This document shows, one piece after another, positions 52,848-61,080 of a stretch of DNA of 64,000 nt. The translations under genes and the position numbers were made by a program. The stretch is from the NCBI RefSeq assembly GCF_000022145.1, contig NC_011891.1, positions 3,826,501 to 3,890,500 of the forward strand, written 5' to 3'. The stretch is from Anaeromyxobacter dehalogenans 2CP-1 (GTDB lineage: Bacteria; Myxococcota; Myxococcia; Myxococcales; Anaeromyxobacteraceae). A model generated the notes under the pieces. It searched no databases. It was not told where the DNA came from and saw only the letters and a program-made list of their open reading frames with translations. Position 1 is the stretch's first letter, and every line of letters begins with the position of its first letter.

Positions 52848-55109
52848 ATGCTCGATCTCCTCCAGGCGCTGATCCGCCTGCGCGCGGTGCGCGGCGCCGC
52901 GGCGCTGCTCGCGGCGCTGGGGCTGGCGAGCGGCTCGCTCCCGCTGCTCGACGCGCCGGGGTACGAGCTGGGCGAGGCCGGCGCGCTGCTCGCGGCGCTC
53001 GTCCTCGGTCCGGCGCTCGGGTTCGCGGCGGGGCGCGCCGCCCGGGCCCGCCCGGAGCCGTCGCCCGCGGCCGCTGCCGCCGCGGCGGGCGCGGTCGCGG
53101 CGGGCCTGCTCGGGCTGCTGCTCGCGGGCGCCCTGCTCCGGGCCGCGGTCGGGCCGTGCAGCGCCCTCGCCGCCGCCGGCTTCTTCCCGCTGCTCGCCGT
53201 CCCGTCGGCGCTGCTCGCCGCCGCCCTGGGCGCCGCCGCCGCGTTCCTGGCCCGCGGCCGCGCCGGCCCGGCGGCGGCCCTGTACGCGCTCGTCGTGCTG
53301 GCGGCGCTGGGCGTGGCGCTCCGGGGCGCGTACGCCGGCCCGGCCGCGTTCGCCTGGAGCCCGCTGCTCGGCGCCTGGCCCGGCCCGCTCTACGACGAGG
53401 CGCTCCGGGTGGACGGGCGGGTGGTGCTCGGCGCCCTCGAGGCCACCGCGCTCGCCGCCGCGGTGGCCGCGGCGGCCGAGCTCGCGCTCCGGCCCCGGCG
53501 CACGCGGCGCCGGCTGGCCGGGGTCCTGCTCGCGCTCGCCGCCGCGGCGGGTGCGGTCGCCGCCGCGCGGGGCGCCCGCGCCGCGCTCGGGCTGGACGGC
53601 TCGCGCGAGACGGTGGCGCGCGCGCTGGGCGGCGTCCGCGAGGGCCCGCGCTGCACGCTCGTGCTCCCCTCGGAGAAGCCGGAGGCGGCCGCCGCCGAGC
53701 TGCTGGCGGAGTGCGAATTCCACGTGGCCGAGGTGGCGCGCGCGCTCGGGATCGAGCGGCCGCCGCGGGTGACGGTGTACGTGTACCGGAGCGCCGAGGA
53801 GAAGCGGCGCCTGGTGGGCGCGGCCGGCACCGACTTCACCAAGCCCTGGCGCGCCGAGATCCACCTCGGCGACGCGCCGCTCCCGCACCCGGTGCTGCGC
53901 CACGAGGTGGTCCACGCGGTCGCCTCGGCGCTCGCGCCCGGCCCGCTGCGCGTCCCGGCGCGGGCCGGCGTGCTGGTGTCGGCGGGCCTGGTGGAGGGGC
54001 TGGCGGTGGCGCTCGAGGTGCCGCGCGGCGCCTGGACGGTGCACGAGTGGTCCCGGGCGGCGCGCGACCAGGGCCGGCTCCCGGACCTGCCGGCGATCGT
54101 GGGCCCGGGCGGCTTCTGGAGCCAGGCGCCGGCGCGCGCGTACACCGCGGCGGGGAGCTTCCTCGCGTTCCTGCTCGCCCGGCACGGGCCGGCGCCGGTG
54201 GCGCGCGCCTACGCCACCGGCGACGTCGCCGCCGCCCTGGGCCGCCCGCTGCCGGCGCTGGTGGACGAGTGGCAGCGCTTCCTCGACGGCGTGGCCGTGC
54301 CGGAGGGGCTCCGGCGCGAGGCCGAGGCGCGGCTCGCGCGCGGCAGCCTGTTCACGCGCCGCTGCGCGCGCGAGGCGGCGGCGCTGGAGGCCGGCGCCGG
54401 GGCCGCGGCGGCCGCCGGGCGGACCGAGGAGGCCTGCGACCTGTACCGGCGCGCCGGCGCGCTGACCGGCTCGCCCTGGGCCGCGAAGGCGCGCGGCGAC
54501 GCGCGGGCACGGTCCGGCGACCTCGCGGGCGCGCTCGCGGCGTACGCGGAGGCCCGGGCCCAGGGCGAGGGCCAGGGTGCGCTGCAGGGCGCGCTCGCCG
54601 CCGCCGAGGCGGACGTCCGCTGGCGGCAGGGCGACGCCGCCGCGGCCGCGGCCGGGTGGGCGGAGGCGCTCGGCGCGGGCCCGGACCGCGGGGAGGCGCG
54701 GCTCCTCTCGGCCAAGCTCGCGGCGCTGCGCGACCCGCGGCTCGCCGCCGCCGCCCTGCCCTACCTGCTCGGCCTCGGCGACGCGACGCTCGCGCTCGCC
54801 CGCACCGCGGCGGTGGACGCGCCGCTCGCGGCGTACCTGGTCGGGCGCGCGCACGGGATCCGCGGCGAGGCGGCGCCGGCGGCTGCCCTGCTCGCCCGCG
54901 CCGCGGCGGGCGGCCTCCCGCCCGAGCTCGCGGCCGAGGCGCGCGCGGCCGGCGGCGAGGCGGCCTGCGCCGCCGGCGAGATCGGCGCGGGCGAGGAGGC
55001 GCTCCGGGCGGCGCTGGCGCGCGCCGCCTCGGAGGCGGAGCGCGAGCGCCTGGAGGCGGGGCTGCGCCGCTGCGCGTTCGTGGCCGCGGATCGATCCGCC
55101 GCGCGCTGA
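52848..55109 (+). CDS. Membrane gluzincin (peptidase MA-like) with TPRs (753 aa)
   Basis: Six to eight hydrophobic helices fill residues 15-245. From about 260 a soluble metallopeptidase-like domain begins: HEVVH at 352-356 gives two zinc ligands, and E383 in LVEGLAVALEV is the expected third. The following GSFLAFLLARHG and YATGDVAAALGRPL resemble the peptidase-MA family. Residues 480-740 are Ala-rich TPR-like helices. A signal peptide is not distinct from the first helix. The protein therefore looks like a membrane-bound zinc peptidase with a helical scaffold. It lies divergent from the PilZ gene and convergent with the SCP2-like gene. Substrate unknown; I know of no named homologue. Confidence 0.65.
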   Translation: MLDLLQALIRLRAVRGAAALLAALGLASGSLPLLDAPGYELGEAGALLAALVLGPALGFAAGRAARARPEPSPAAAAAAAGAVAAGLLGLLLAGALLRAAVGPCSALAAAGFFPLLAVPSALLAAALGAAAAFLARGRAGPAAALYALVVLAALGVALRGAYAGPAAFAWSPLLGAWPGPLYDEALRVDGRVVLGALEATALAAAVAAAAELALRPRRTRRRLAGVLLALAAAAGAVAAARGARAALGLDGSRETVARALGGVREGPRCTLVLPSEKPEAAAAELLAECEFHVAEVARALGIERPPRVTVYVYRSAEEKRRLVGAAGTDFTKPWRAEIHLGDAPLPHPVLRHEVVHAVASALAPGPLRVPARAGVLVSAGLVEGLAVALEVPRGAWTVHEWSRAARDQGRLPDLPAIVGPGGFWSQAPARAYTAAGSFLAFLLARHGPAPVARAYATGDVAAALGRPLPALVDEWQRFLDGVAVPEGLRREAEARLARGSLFTRRCAREAAALEAGAGAAAAAGRTEEACDLYRRAGALTGSPWAAKARGDARARSGDLAGALAAYAEARAQGEGQGALQGALAAAEADVRWRQGDAAAAAAGWAEALGAGPDRGEARLLSAKLAALRDPRLAAAALPYLLGLGDATLALARTAAVDAPLAAYLVGRAHGIRGEAAPAAALLARAAAGGLPPELAAEARAAGGEAACAAGEIGAGEEALRAALARAASEAERERLEAGLRRCAFVAADRSAAR

Positions 55110-55122
55110 CGCGCAGGCGCGA

Positions 55123-55581
55123 TCAGACGCCGCCGCGCAGGCGGTCGATGGCGGCCTTCGGGTTCTTCACACCTTTCTTCAGCAGCCACCAGCCGACCTT
55201 CATCCCACCGACCGCGAGCACGCCCAGGTACCCGTGCTCCAGCAGCCGCGCCGTGGACGCGTCCACCCGCACGCGCACCTTCACGGCCGGGTCGCGCTCG
55301 ATCACCAGCTTGAAGAACTCCACGCCGAACTCGCCCACGTCGTCGGAGCGCAGCCCCGTGATCCGCTCCACCGCCGCGGCCGGCAGGGTGAGCGTGAAGT
55401 CCGGGTCGGGCGCCGCGCCGTCCTCCACCGCGGGCCCGCCGCTCGCCATGGTGAAGCGGGCCGGGCCGCCGTCGAGCGCCAGGTTCACGCGCGCGCCGCG
55501 CGCCAGCGGCCGGGTGGCCTTGCGGGCGGCGGGGGCGGTCTCGAAGAACGTGCGGAGCGAGGCGAGGCTGGGATCGGCCAT
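55123..55581 (-). CDS. SCP2-like sterol/lipid-binding domain protein (152 aa)
   Basis: Shows the SCP2 arrangement: a first helix (SLASLRTFFETA), strands with GARVNLALDGGPARFTMASGG and DFTLTLPAAAVERI, and the D-D-V-G-E-F-G-V-E-F helix that usually closes the lipid tunnel. After the fold there is LEHGYLGVLAVGGMKVGWWLLKKG, a hydrophobic helix that could touch the membrane. SCP2 domains carry acyl chains or sterol-like molecules. No signal peptide. The start at 55581 is an ATG without a good ribosome site; a longer reading to 55824 shows no conserved sequence. Confidence 0.65.
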   Translation of the reverse strand: MADPSLASLRTFFETAPAARKATRPLARGARVNLALDGGPARFTMASGGPAVEDGAAPDPDFTLTLPAAAVERITGLRSDDVGEFGVEFFKLVIERDPAVKVRVRVDASTARLLEHGYLGVLAVGGMKVGWWLLKKGVKNPKAAIDRLRGGV

Positions 55582-55690
55582 CGCCGGGAATGTATGCGGC
55601 GGGAAAGCGCGTCGGCAACGGCCCGCCGCGGCGCCCCGGAAAGGCCCGAGAAGATTGACGCGGCACCTCGGGCGGGACAAAGTCGCGCGC

Positions 55691-56152
55691 ATGACGAAGC
55701 GCCTCGCCCTCCTGCTCGCCCTGGCCACGGCCTGCGCAGCGCGCCAGCTCCCCGGCACCAACATCGACGACACCCGGGACAACCGCGGGGTCTTCGAGGC
55801 CATCCAGCAGTACGTCCAGGCCATGGGTCGCCGCGACGCGGCCGCGGTGGTCGCGCTCGCCGCGCCGGACTACTTCGACGACGCCGCCACGCCCGCGCCG
55901 GAGGACGACGTGGACCGCGCCACGCTCGCGCGCACGCTGCCCGAGGACCTCGCGAAGGTGGACGCGCTGAAGCTGGAGATCCAGGTCCGCAAGATCGAGG
56001 TCCAGGGCGACCGCGCCATCGCCGAGGTGTTCTACGACGGGTGGTACCGGGTGAAGACCGCGACCGGCGTGGTGCCGCGGCGCGACTCCGACGTGCACCG
56101 CATGCACCTGCGCAAGGTGGACGGGCGCTGGCTGTTCACCGCCGGGCTGTAG
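55691..56152 (+). CDS. NTF2-like lipoprotein (153 aa)
   Basis: LATAC is a lipobox with C15. The mature domain has the NTF2/SnoaL order: a helix with GVFEAIQQYVQAMGRRDAAAVVALAAP-DYF, a middle with RATLARTLPEDLAKV, then paired strands IQVRKIEVQGDRAIAEVFYDG and a last one with HLRKVDGRWLFTAGL. Such domains are ligand-binding or dimerisation modules; no catalytic dyad is clear. TTGACG stands 30-40 bases before the ATG but without a convincing -10. It is convergent with the homoserine-kinase-like gene, four bases apart. Confidence 0.75.
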   Translation: MTKRLALLLALATACAARQLPGTNIDDTRDNRGVFEAIQQYVQAMGRRDAAAVVALAAPDYFDDAATPAPEDDVDRATLARTLPEDLAKVDALKLEIQVRKIEVQGDRAIAEVFYDGWYRVKTATGVVPRRDSDVHRMHLRKVDGRWLFTAGL

Positions 56153-56156
56153 CGGG

Positions 56157-57125
56157 TCAGACGCCGAGCAGCGCCCGGAAGCCGCCCTCGCCCATGTCGC
56201 GCAGCGCGGCGAGCCGGTCGCGGTAGCGCCTCCAGTCCTTCCAGGCCAGCCGGTCGGCGCCGAGCGCGGCGCGGTGGAACGCGTGGATGCGCGAGGCGGT
56301 GAAGCGCAGCGCGGCGTAGCGCGCCCACGGGTAGAGCGCGTCCGCGGTCTCCGGCTCGAGCCGGCGCTTCGCGCGGTAGCCGGCGAGCAGCGCGGCGGCG
56401 CGCGCCGGGTCGTAGCGATCCACGTAGCACCAGGCGTTCACCGCGACCCCGAGGTCGTAGGCGAACGGGTCCACGCAGCTCATCTCCCAGTCGAGCACCG
56501 CGCCGACGCGATCGCCGATCCAGAGCACGTTGTCGATGAACAGGTCGCCGTGGACCAGCCCGCGCGGCGCGCCGGGGAGCCGCTCCGCGCGCGCCAGCTC
56601 CTCCTCCAGCATCGGCAGCGCCGCCCGCACGTCGGCGTCGCCCCCGCCGTCCGGCCGCAGCTCCGAGATCCACCCGCGCACGCGCTCCGGCGCGTACGGG
56701 TTGCGGCGCTCCGGCACGAAGCCGGACGCGAGCTCGTGCAGCCGCCCGAGCTGCTCGCCCACGCGACGGCAGCGCTCCGGGCCCGCGGCGTCGCGCGAGA
56801 TCTCCTCGCCGGCCGCGTAGGCGAACAGCATCGCCTGCTTGCCGTCCACCGGCACCCAGGGCCGCCCGTCCGCCGCGAGGCGCAGGCGCGCCACCGGGAA
56901 CCGGGCCTCGTGGAGGTAGCGCTGGACCTCGGCCTCGAACCGCACGTCGGCGTCGGTCTTCCCCTCGTTGAGCCGCAGGAACCAGCGCTCGCCGCCGGCC
57001 CACAGGTGGTAGTTCGTGTTGACGCTGCCCTTCGGCTCCGGCTGGACGCGGTCCGGCGCGGGGAGCCCGAAGCTCCGGACCGCGGCGGCGATCTGCTCGC
57101 TGGAGAGGACGGTGTAGAGGGCCAT
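56157..57125 (-). CDS. thrB: Homoserine kinase type II / APH-fold phosphotransferase (322 aa)
   Basis: Aminoglycoside-phosphotransferase fold. The N-lobe has GSVNTNYHLW and FLRLNEGK with the ATP-binding lysine-like pattern. The catalytic loop HGDLFIDN begins at H192 (D194, N199), and the DWEMSCVDPFAYDLGVAVNAWCY stretch supplies the Mg aspartate. NAWCY and the aromatic SxxDxxAYDL form are typical of ThrB type II, which phosphorylates homoserine in threonine synthesis; methylthioribose and choline kinases share much of this, so the substrate is a best guess. Length agrees (about 320). No ribosome site is evident before the ATG. The gene is 55 bases downstream of the 174-residue NTF2-like gene on the same strand. 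Confidence 0.75.
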   Translation of the reverse strand: MALYTVLSSEQIAAAVRSFGLPAPDRVQPEPKGSVNTNYHLWAGGERWFLRLNEGKTDADVRFEAEVQRYLHEARFPVARLRLAADGRPWVPVDGKQAMLFAYAAGEEISRDAAGPERCRRVGEQLGRLHELASGFVPERRNPYAPERVRGWISELRPDGGGDADVRAALPMLEEELARAERLPGAPRGLVHGDLFIDNVLWIGDRVGAVLDWEMSCVDPFAYDLGVAVNAWCYVDRYDPARAAALLAGYRAKRRLEPETADALYPWARYAALRFTASRIHAFHRAALGADRLAWKDWRRYRDRLAALRDMGEGGFRALLGV

Positions 57126-57180
57126 CGGTCGAGGCCGGCCGGAGCCGGGAGGCGGAGCATGCCCTCCAGGGTCGTCCCCG

Positions 57181-57705
57181 TCAACGGTCGGGGGCCGGCG
57201 GGAGCGTCGCCGGCGGCGGCCCCGCCAGTGCCTCGGCGAGCGTGATGGGCCGCCACGCCGCCTCGACCACGCGCCACCCGTCCGCCTCGCGCTCGAGCCG
57301 CAGCGCGAAGCGGTGCGCGGTGCCCTCGCCGGGGAGGAGGTTCACGAGCGCCTTCCCCCGGCCCGCCGCGCGCGACAGCACCGCGTCCACCTGCGCCGCG
57401 GCGCGGTCCCCGTCCACCGCCACGGTCGCGCCGGCCACCGCGGCCGAGGCCCAGGCGCCGCGCAGCACCTCGAACGCGACGAGCTGCTTCGCGCCGGCGC
57501 GATCCAGGCCGTGCCCCCCGAACCGCTCCGACAGCGGCGCCACCACCGCATTCACGTCGCGGGACGCGACCGCCGCGGCAGAGCCGTCCACCAGGCGGCG
57601 GATGCGCGCCTCGTCGTCCTCCTCGCCCCGGCCCCACCACCAGGCGGCGCCGGCCGCCGCGATCGCCAGCGCGATCGCCATCCACCACGCGCTCCTTCGC
57701 CTCAC
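57181..57705 (-). CDS. Membrane-anchored NTF2-like protein (174 aa)
   Basis: A basic N-terminus (VRRRSAWW) and one helix (MAIALAIAAAGAAWWWG) anchor the protein with the rest outside. Residues 30-165 have NTF2-like order: ARIRRLVDGSAAAVASRDVNAVVAPLSERF, GATVAVDGDRAAAQVDAVL and ERE-ADGWRVVEAAW. The GTG at 57705 follows GGAGG at 6 bases. Together with the lipoprotein at 55691 and the secreted protein at 3754 it is the third NTF2-like exported protein in the window. The function is unknown. Probably cotranscribed with the homoserine-kinase-like gene. Confidence 0.65.
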   Translation of the reverse strand: MRRRSAWWMAIALAIAAAGAAWWWGRGEEDDEARIRRLVDGSAAAVASRDVNAVVAPLSERFGGHGLDRAGAKQLVAFEVLRGAWASAAVAGATVAVDGDRAAAQVDAVLSRAAGRGKALVNLLPGEGTAHRFALRLEREADGWRVVEAAWRPITLAEALAGPPPATLPPAPDR

Positions 57706-57834
57706 CCTCGCCTCCCGGGCGCCCGCCCGTCCGCCCTCTCCGTCCCTGGCCCCGGGGCGCCGGCGCCGGTTAGATTCGCTCCAGCCGACCTCCGCGCCCC
57801 TGTTCCGGGCGAAACGAAAGTACACTCCGCCGCC

Positions 57835-58659
57835 GTGAGCCGCGACAAGAAGGACCCCATCGCCCTGTCCGACGCGCACAACTCGCGCGGCATCGAGCTC
57901 GCCGACCGCGGCTGGCTCGACGAGGCCATCAAGGAGTTCCACAAGGCCATCGAGCTCGACCCCAGCTCCGCGCACGCGCACGACAACCTCGCGACGGTGT
58001 ACTCGGAGAAGAAGCTCTACCGCGAGGCGCTGAACGAGTACCTCACCGCGCTCCGGCTCGAGCCGGACAGCGCCACCGCGCACTACAACCTGGCCTCCTT
58101 CCTCGCCACCCACGGGCCGGACATGGCGGTCGTCGAGTACCAGGACGCGATCCAGCTCGAGCCCGACCACCCCGACGCGCACCTGAACCTCGGGCTGACG
58201 CTGGCCGACCAGGGCAAGACGGAGGAGGCGGTGAAGGAGCTCGGCGTCGCCATCGAGCTCGAGCCGTCCGACCCGTTCCCGCGCCACGAGCTGGCCGGCC
58301 TGCTCATGGACGAGGGCGACTACCGCGCCGCCATCGCCCACCTCAAGGAGGTCGTGCGCCTCGAGCCGTCCAACTTCGAGGCCGAGCTGGACCTGGGCAT
58401 CTGCTACGCGCAGAAGGGCTTCTACGCCGAGGCCGAGCGCGCCTACGCGCGGGCCGCGGCGCTGAAGCCGGACGACCTGCTCCTCAACTACGACGTGGCG
58501 GCGCTGTACGCGCTCTGGGGCAAGCCGGCCCCGGCGCTGGAGGCGCTGCGCAAGGCGCTGGCGCAGGACGCCGACAAGGTGCGGGACTGGCTCCGGACCG
58601 ACCCGATGTTCGATGGCCTGAAGGGCAACGCGGAGTTCGAGGAGCTGGCCCGCGGGTAG
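57835..58659 (+). CDS. TPR protein (274 aa)
   Basis: Residues 10-235 are six to seven canonical TPRs (GIELADRGWLDEAIKEFHKAIELDP; HAHDNLATVYSEKKLYREALNEYLTALRLEP; DAHLNLGLTLADQGKTEEAVKEL). The C-terminus (RDWLRTDPMFDGLKGNAEFEELARG) is the short closing motif seen in many TPR proteins. There is no signal peptide or membrane helix, so it is a cytoplasmic scaffold for unknown partners. The GTG at 57835 is the first start in the conserved frame; no ribosome site is seen, and a longer frame to 57313 is unconserved. It is divergent from the NTF2-like gene. Confidence 0.75.
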   Translation: MSRDKKDPIALSDAHNSRGIELADRGWLDEAIKEFHKAIELDPSSAHAHDNLATVYSEKKLYREALNEYLTALRLEPDSATAHYNLASFLATHGPDMAVVEYQDAIQLEPDHPDAHLNLGLTLADQGKTEEAVKELGVAIELEPSDPFPRHELAGLLMDEGDYRAAIAHLKEVVRLEPSNFEAELDLGICYAQKGFYAEAERAYARAAALKPDDLLLNYDVAALYALWGKPAPALEALRKALAQDADKVRDWLRTDPMFDGLKGNAEFEELARG

Positions 58660-58760
58660 CGCTCCGGCTGCCCGGGTCAGCCACGCACTCCCCGTATGGC
58701 CGCCCCCTCGGCGGAGGGCGGACCTTCACCCAGGGCGCGGGGTTGGCTAGCCTCGGGCGC

Positions 58761-60425
58761 ATGCCCGAGCTTGCCTTCTTCCGCCACGGCGAGGAGCTGC
58801 TGCGCGTCACCCTGACCGATCGCACCGCGCTCGGCAGCGGCCCCGAGTGCGACGTCTCGCTGCCCGATCCCGCGCTCGCCCGCGTGCAGGCGGTGGTGGA
58901 GCGGCGCGCCGACGGGTGGTGGCTGGTGGACCGGTCCGGCGCGGGCACCGCGGTGGGCGGGGCGCCGGTGCGCGAGGCGCGGCTCGGCGACGGCGCCGAC
59001 CTCGCGCTCGGCGCCTGGCGGGCGCTCTTCCGCGCGGCCGAGGGCGTCGCGCCGGGCGCGGGCGAGACGCGGCTGCGCGCGCACGACGAGCCGCCGGCCG
59101 GGGCGCCGCCGCCCGCGCGGCTCCGGCTCCGCGCCGGCGGCCGCGAGCGCACCGTCCCGGTCACCGCCGCGGGCGTGGTGGTGGGCAAGGACCCGACCTG
59201 CGACGCGCCGCTCGACGACGCGTTCGTCTCGGCCCGCCACCTGCGCGTCGAGGCGCGCGGCGGCCGGTGGGCGCTCGTGGACCTCGGCTCGACGAACGGC
59301 ACGTTCATCAGCGGCGCGCGGGTGACGCGCGCGGAGCTGCCGTTCGGCCTGCCGGTTCAGCTCGGGGACGCGGAGATCGTCCTCGAGCCGCGCGAGGCGC
59401 CCGAGCCCGCCCGCGCCGAGGCGTTCGAGGGGATGATCTCGCGCGACGCCGCCATGCGGCAGGCGTTCGAGCTGGTGGAGCGGGTCGGCCCGTCGGAGGC
59501 GGCGGTGACCATCCTCGGCGAGACCGGCACCGGCAAGGAGCTGTTCGCCCGCGCGCTGCACGCGCGCTCCGCGCGGCGGGACGGGCCGTTCATCCCGGTG
59601 AACTGCTCGGCCATCGCCGAGACGCTCATCGAGTCCGAGCTGTTCGGCCACGAGAAGGGCGCGTTCTCCGGCGCGGAGCGCATGCGCAAGGGCGCCTTCG
59701 AGGAGGCCGACCGCGGCACGCTGTTCCTGGACGAGATCGGCGAGCTCCCGCTCGACCTGCAGCCGAAGCTGCTCCGCGTGCTCGAGCTGGGCGAGGTGAA
59801 GCGGGTGGGCGCGTCCAGGCCGATCCAGGTGAGCGTGCGCATCGTGGCCGCCACCCACCGCGACCTGCGCGCGCAGGTGCGCGCCGGGCGGTTCCGCGAG
59901 GACCTGTTCTACCGGCTCTGCGTGGTGCCCATCACCGTCCCGCCGCTGCGCCGGCGCGCCGGCGACGTGCGGGCGCTGGCGGAGACGTTCCTGGCGCGCG
60001 CGGCGCCGCGCGGCGTGGCGCTGCGCTGGAGCGAGGAGGCGCTCGCGAAGCTCGAGGCGTACGACTGGCCCGGGAACGTCCGGCAGCTCCGGAACGTGGT
60101 GCAGCGCGCGCTCCTGTTCCGGGGCGAGGGGCTGGCCATCGGGCCGGCGGCGGTCACCTTCGAGGACACGCGCGCCGCGCCCGCCGACGGCGGCGACGAC
60201 GACACGCTGTACGTGCGCGGCCTCACGCTGGAGGAGATCGAGCGGGAGGCGATCCGCCTGTCCCTGCGACGCAACCGCGGCAAGCGCGCCGCGGTGGTGA
60301 AGGAGCTGCGCATCGCCAAGAGCACCGTGATGAAGCGCATCGGCCAGTGGGGCCTGCACGACGAGGGTCGGCCGCCGGGCGAGGCGCCGGATCCCGAGCC
60401 CGACGACGAGGCCGAGGTGGCCTGA
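58761..60425 (+). CDS. Sigma54-dependent activator with two FHA domains and GAFSGA loop (554 aa)
   Basis: Two N-terminal FHA domains (about 15-95 and 125-205; the second has SARH and STNGTF intact, the first is more degenerate) should read Ser/Thr phosphorylation. The AAA+ domain (about 215-445) has Walker A GETGTGKE at 253-260, Walker B TLFLDEIGE and arginine-finger region FREDLFYRL. The sigma54-contact loop is GAFSGA (300-305) instead of the usual GAFTGA. A Fis-type helix-turn-helix (about 485-530, RGKRAAVVKELRIAKSTVMKRI) binds DNA. FHA-type activators of this kind are a myxobacterial speciality, linked to eukaryotic-like kinases. The ATG at 58761 starts the conserved frame; a TTG at 58743 is less likely. 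Its target promoters are not identifiable here. Confidence 0.85.
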   Translation: MPELAFFRHGEELLRVTLTDRTALGSGPECDVSLPDPALARVQAVVERRADGWWLVDRSGAGTAVGGAPVREARLGDGADLALGAWRALFRAAEGVAPGAGETRLRAHDEPPAGAPPPARLRLRAGGRERTVPVTAAGVVVGKDPTCDAPLDDAFVSARHLRVEARGGRWALVDLGSTNGTFISGARVTRAELPFGLPVQLGDAEIVLEPREAPEPARAEAFEGMISRDAAMRQAFELVERVGPSEAAVTILGETGTGKELFARALHARSARRDGPFIPVNCSAIAETLIESELFGHEKGAFSGAERMRKGAFEEADRGTLFLDEIGELPLDLQPKLLRVLELGEVKRVGASRPIQVSVRIVAATHRDLRAQVRAGRFREDLFYRLCVVPITVPPLRRRAGDVRALAETFLARAAPRGVALRWSEEALAKLEAYDWPGNVRQLRNVVQRALLFRGEGLAIGPAAVTFEDTRAAPADGGDDDTLYVRGLTLEEIEREAIRLSLRRNRGKRAAVVKELRIAKSTVMKRIGQWGLHDEGRPPGEAPDPEPDDEAEVA

Positions 60426-60448
60426 CGCGGGGGCGCAGCCCTCGTCGG

Positions 60449-60994
60449 CTAATGCATCCAGCCGTCGCCCCGACGCAGCAGCGTCAGCGGGCTCGTGTCC
60501 TCGGGCAGGTCCACCGCGTCCGGGCGGTAGGCGAAGCCGCCGGGCCGGAACGTCGCGCCGTCCAGCAGCCGCGCGATGGCCCGGGTGAGGTCGTCGTCGG
60601 CGGCCAGCACCGGCTTGACCCGCAGGCCGGTCGCGAACGCGATCTCGTCGAGGACGCCGAGGTCCCCCGGGTCCGCCAGCGCGACCACCACCGCCGCGCC
60701 GCGGGGCTCGTTCACGCGCGAGAGCGGCAGCACGTTGCGGGTGCGGATGAGCTTCTCGGGCAGCAGGCGAAGGACCGCCGGCGGCACGTGCCGGTCGCCG
60801 ATCTCCATGAACGGCACCCCGAGCTGCGCGCCCACCGCGCCGAGCACGACCGGCTCGCCCAGGAACCCGAGGCTGACGATGCTGCGGCCGAGGCGCCCGC
60901 CCCAGCGGCGCTGGTGCGCGAGCGCGCTCTCGAGCTGGACCGCGTCGATGGCGCCCTGCGCCACGAGCAGCTCGCCGATCCGCATCCTCGCCAT
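60449..60994 (-). CDS. Stand-alone GspE/MshE N-terminal (MshEN-like) domain protein (181 aa)
   Basis: RIGELLVAQGAIDAVQLESALAHQ (residues 5-28) and RLGRSIVSLGFLGEPVVLGAVGAQ (35-58) form a tandem of the RLGxxLxxxGxxxxxxLxxxLxxQ motif that binds cyclic di-GMP in MshE-type ATPases. The next 70 residues (AVLRLLPEKLIRTRNVLPLSR, then VVVALADPGDLGVLDEIAFATG) are the rest of the type II/IV secretion GspE N-domain. There is no ATPase domain, so this is a detached module that may sense c-di-GMP and contact other proteins. GGAGGG lies 6 bases before the ATG. It follows the pal-cpoB pair on the same strand. Confidence 0.75.
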   Translation of the reverse strand: MARMRIGELLVAQGAIDAVQLESALAHQRRWGGRLGRSIVSLGFLGEPVVLGAVGAQLGVPFMEIGDRHVPPAVLRLLPEKLIRTRNVLPLSRVNEPRGAAVVVALADPGDLGVLDEIAFATGLRVKPVLAADDDLTRAIARLLDGATFRPGGFAYRPDAVDLPEDTSPLTLLRRGDGWMH

Positions 60995-61022
60995 CGCACA
61001 CCCTCCACGGACGGTGGAACAC

Positions 61023-61045
61023 ACACTCCGAACGGGACGGAGTGT
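61023..61045 (-). promoter_or_regulatory. Perfect 8-bp dyad upstream of the MshEN-like gene
   Basis: ACACTCCG (61023-61030) and CGGAGTGT (61038-61045) are separated by 7 bases. On the minus strand the dyad overlaps TACACT (61046-61041), a possible -10, so it may be an operator; no matching -35 is visible. Lying 36 bases after the cpoB stop, it could instead be a terminator stem. Confidence 0.45.
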
Positions 61046-61080
61046 ACCACCTACCTCAGGGGGATGTGAGAGGAACGCGC

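Noticed and set aside
53390-54145. Minus-strand frame opposite the membrane peptidase
   Set aside because: Ser/Arg/Ala-rich with no conserved motif or ribosome site; it mirrors the zinc-site region of the real gene.
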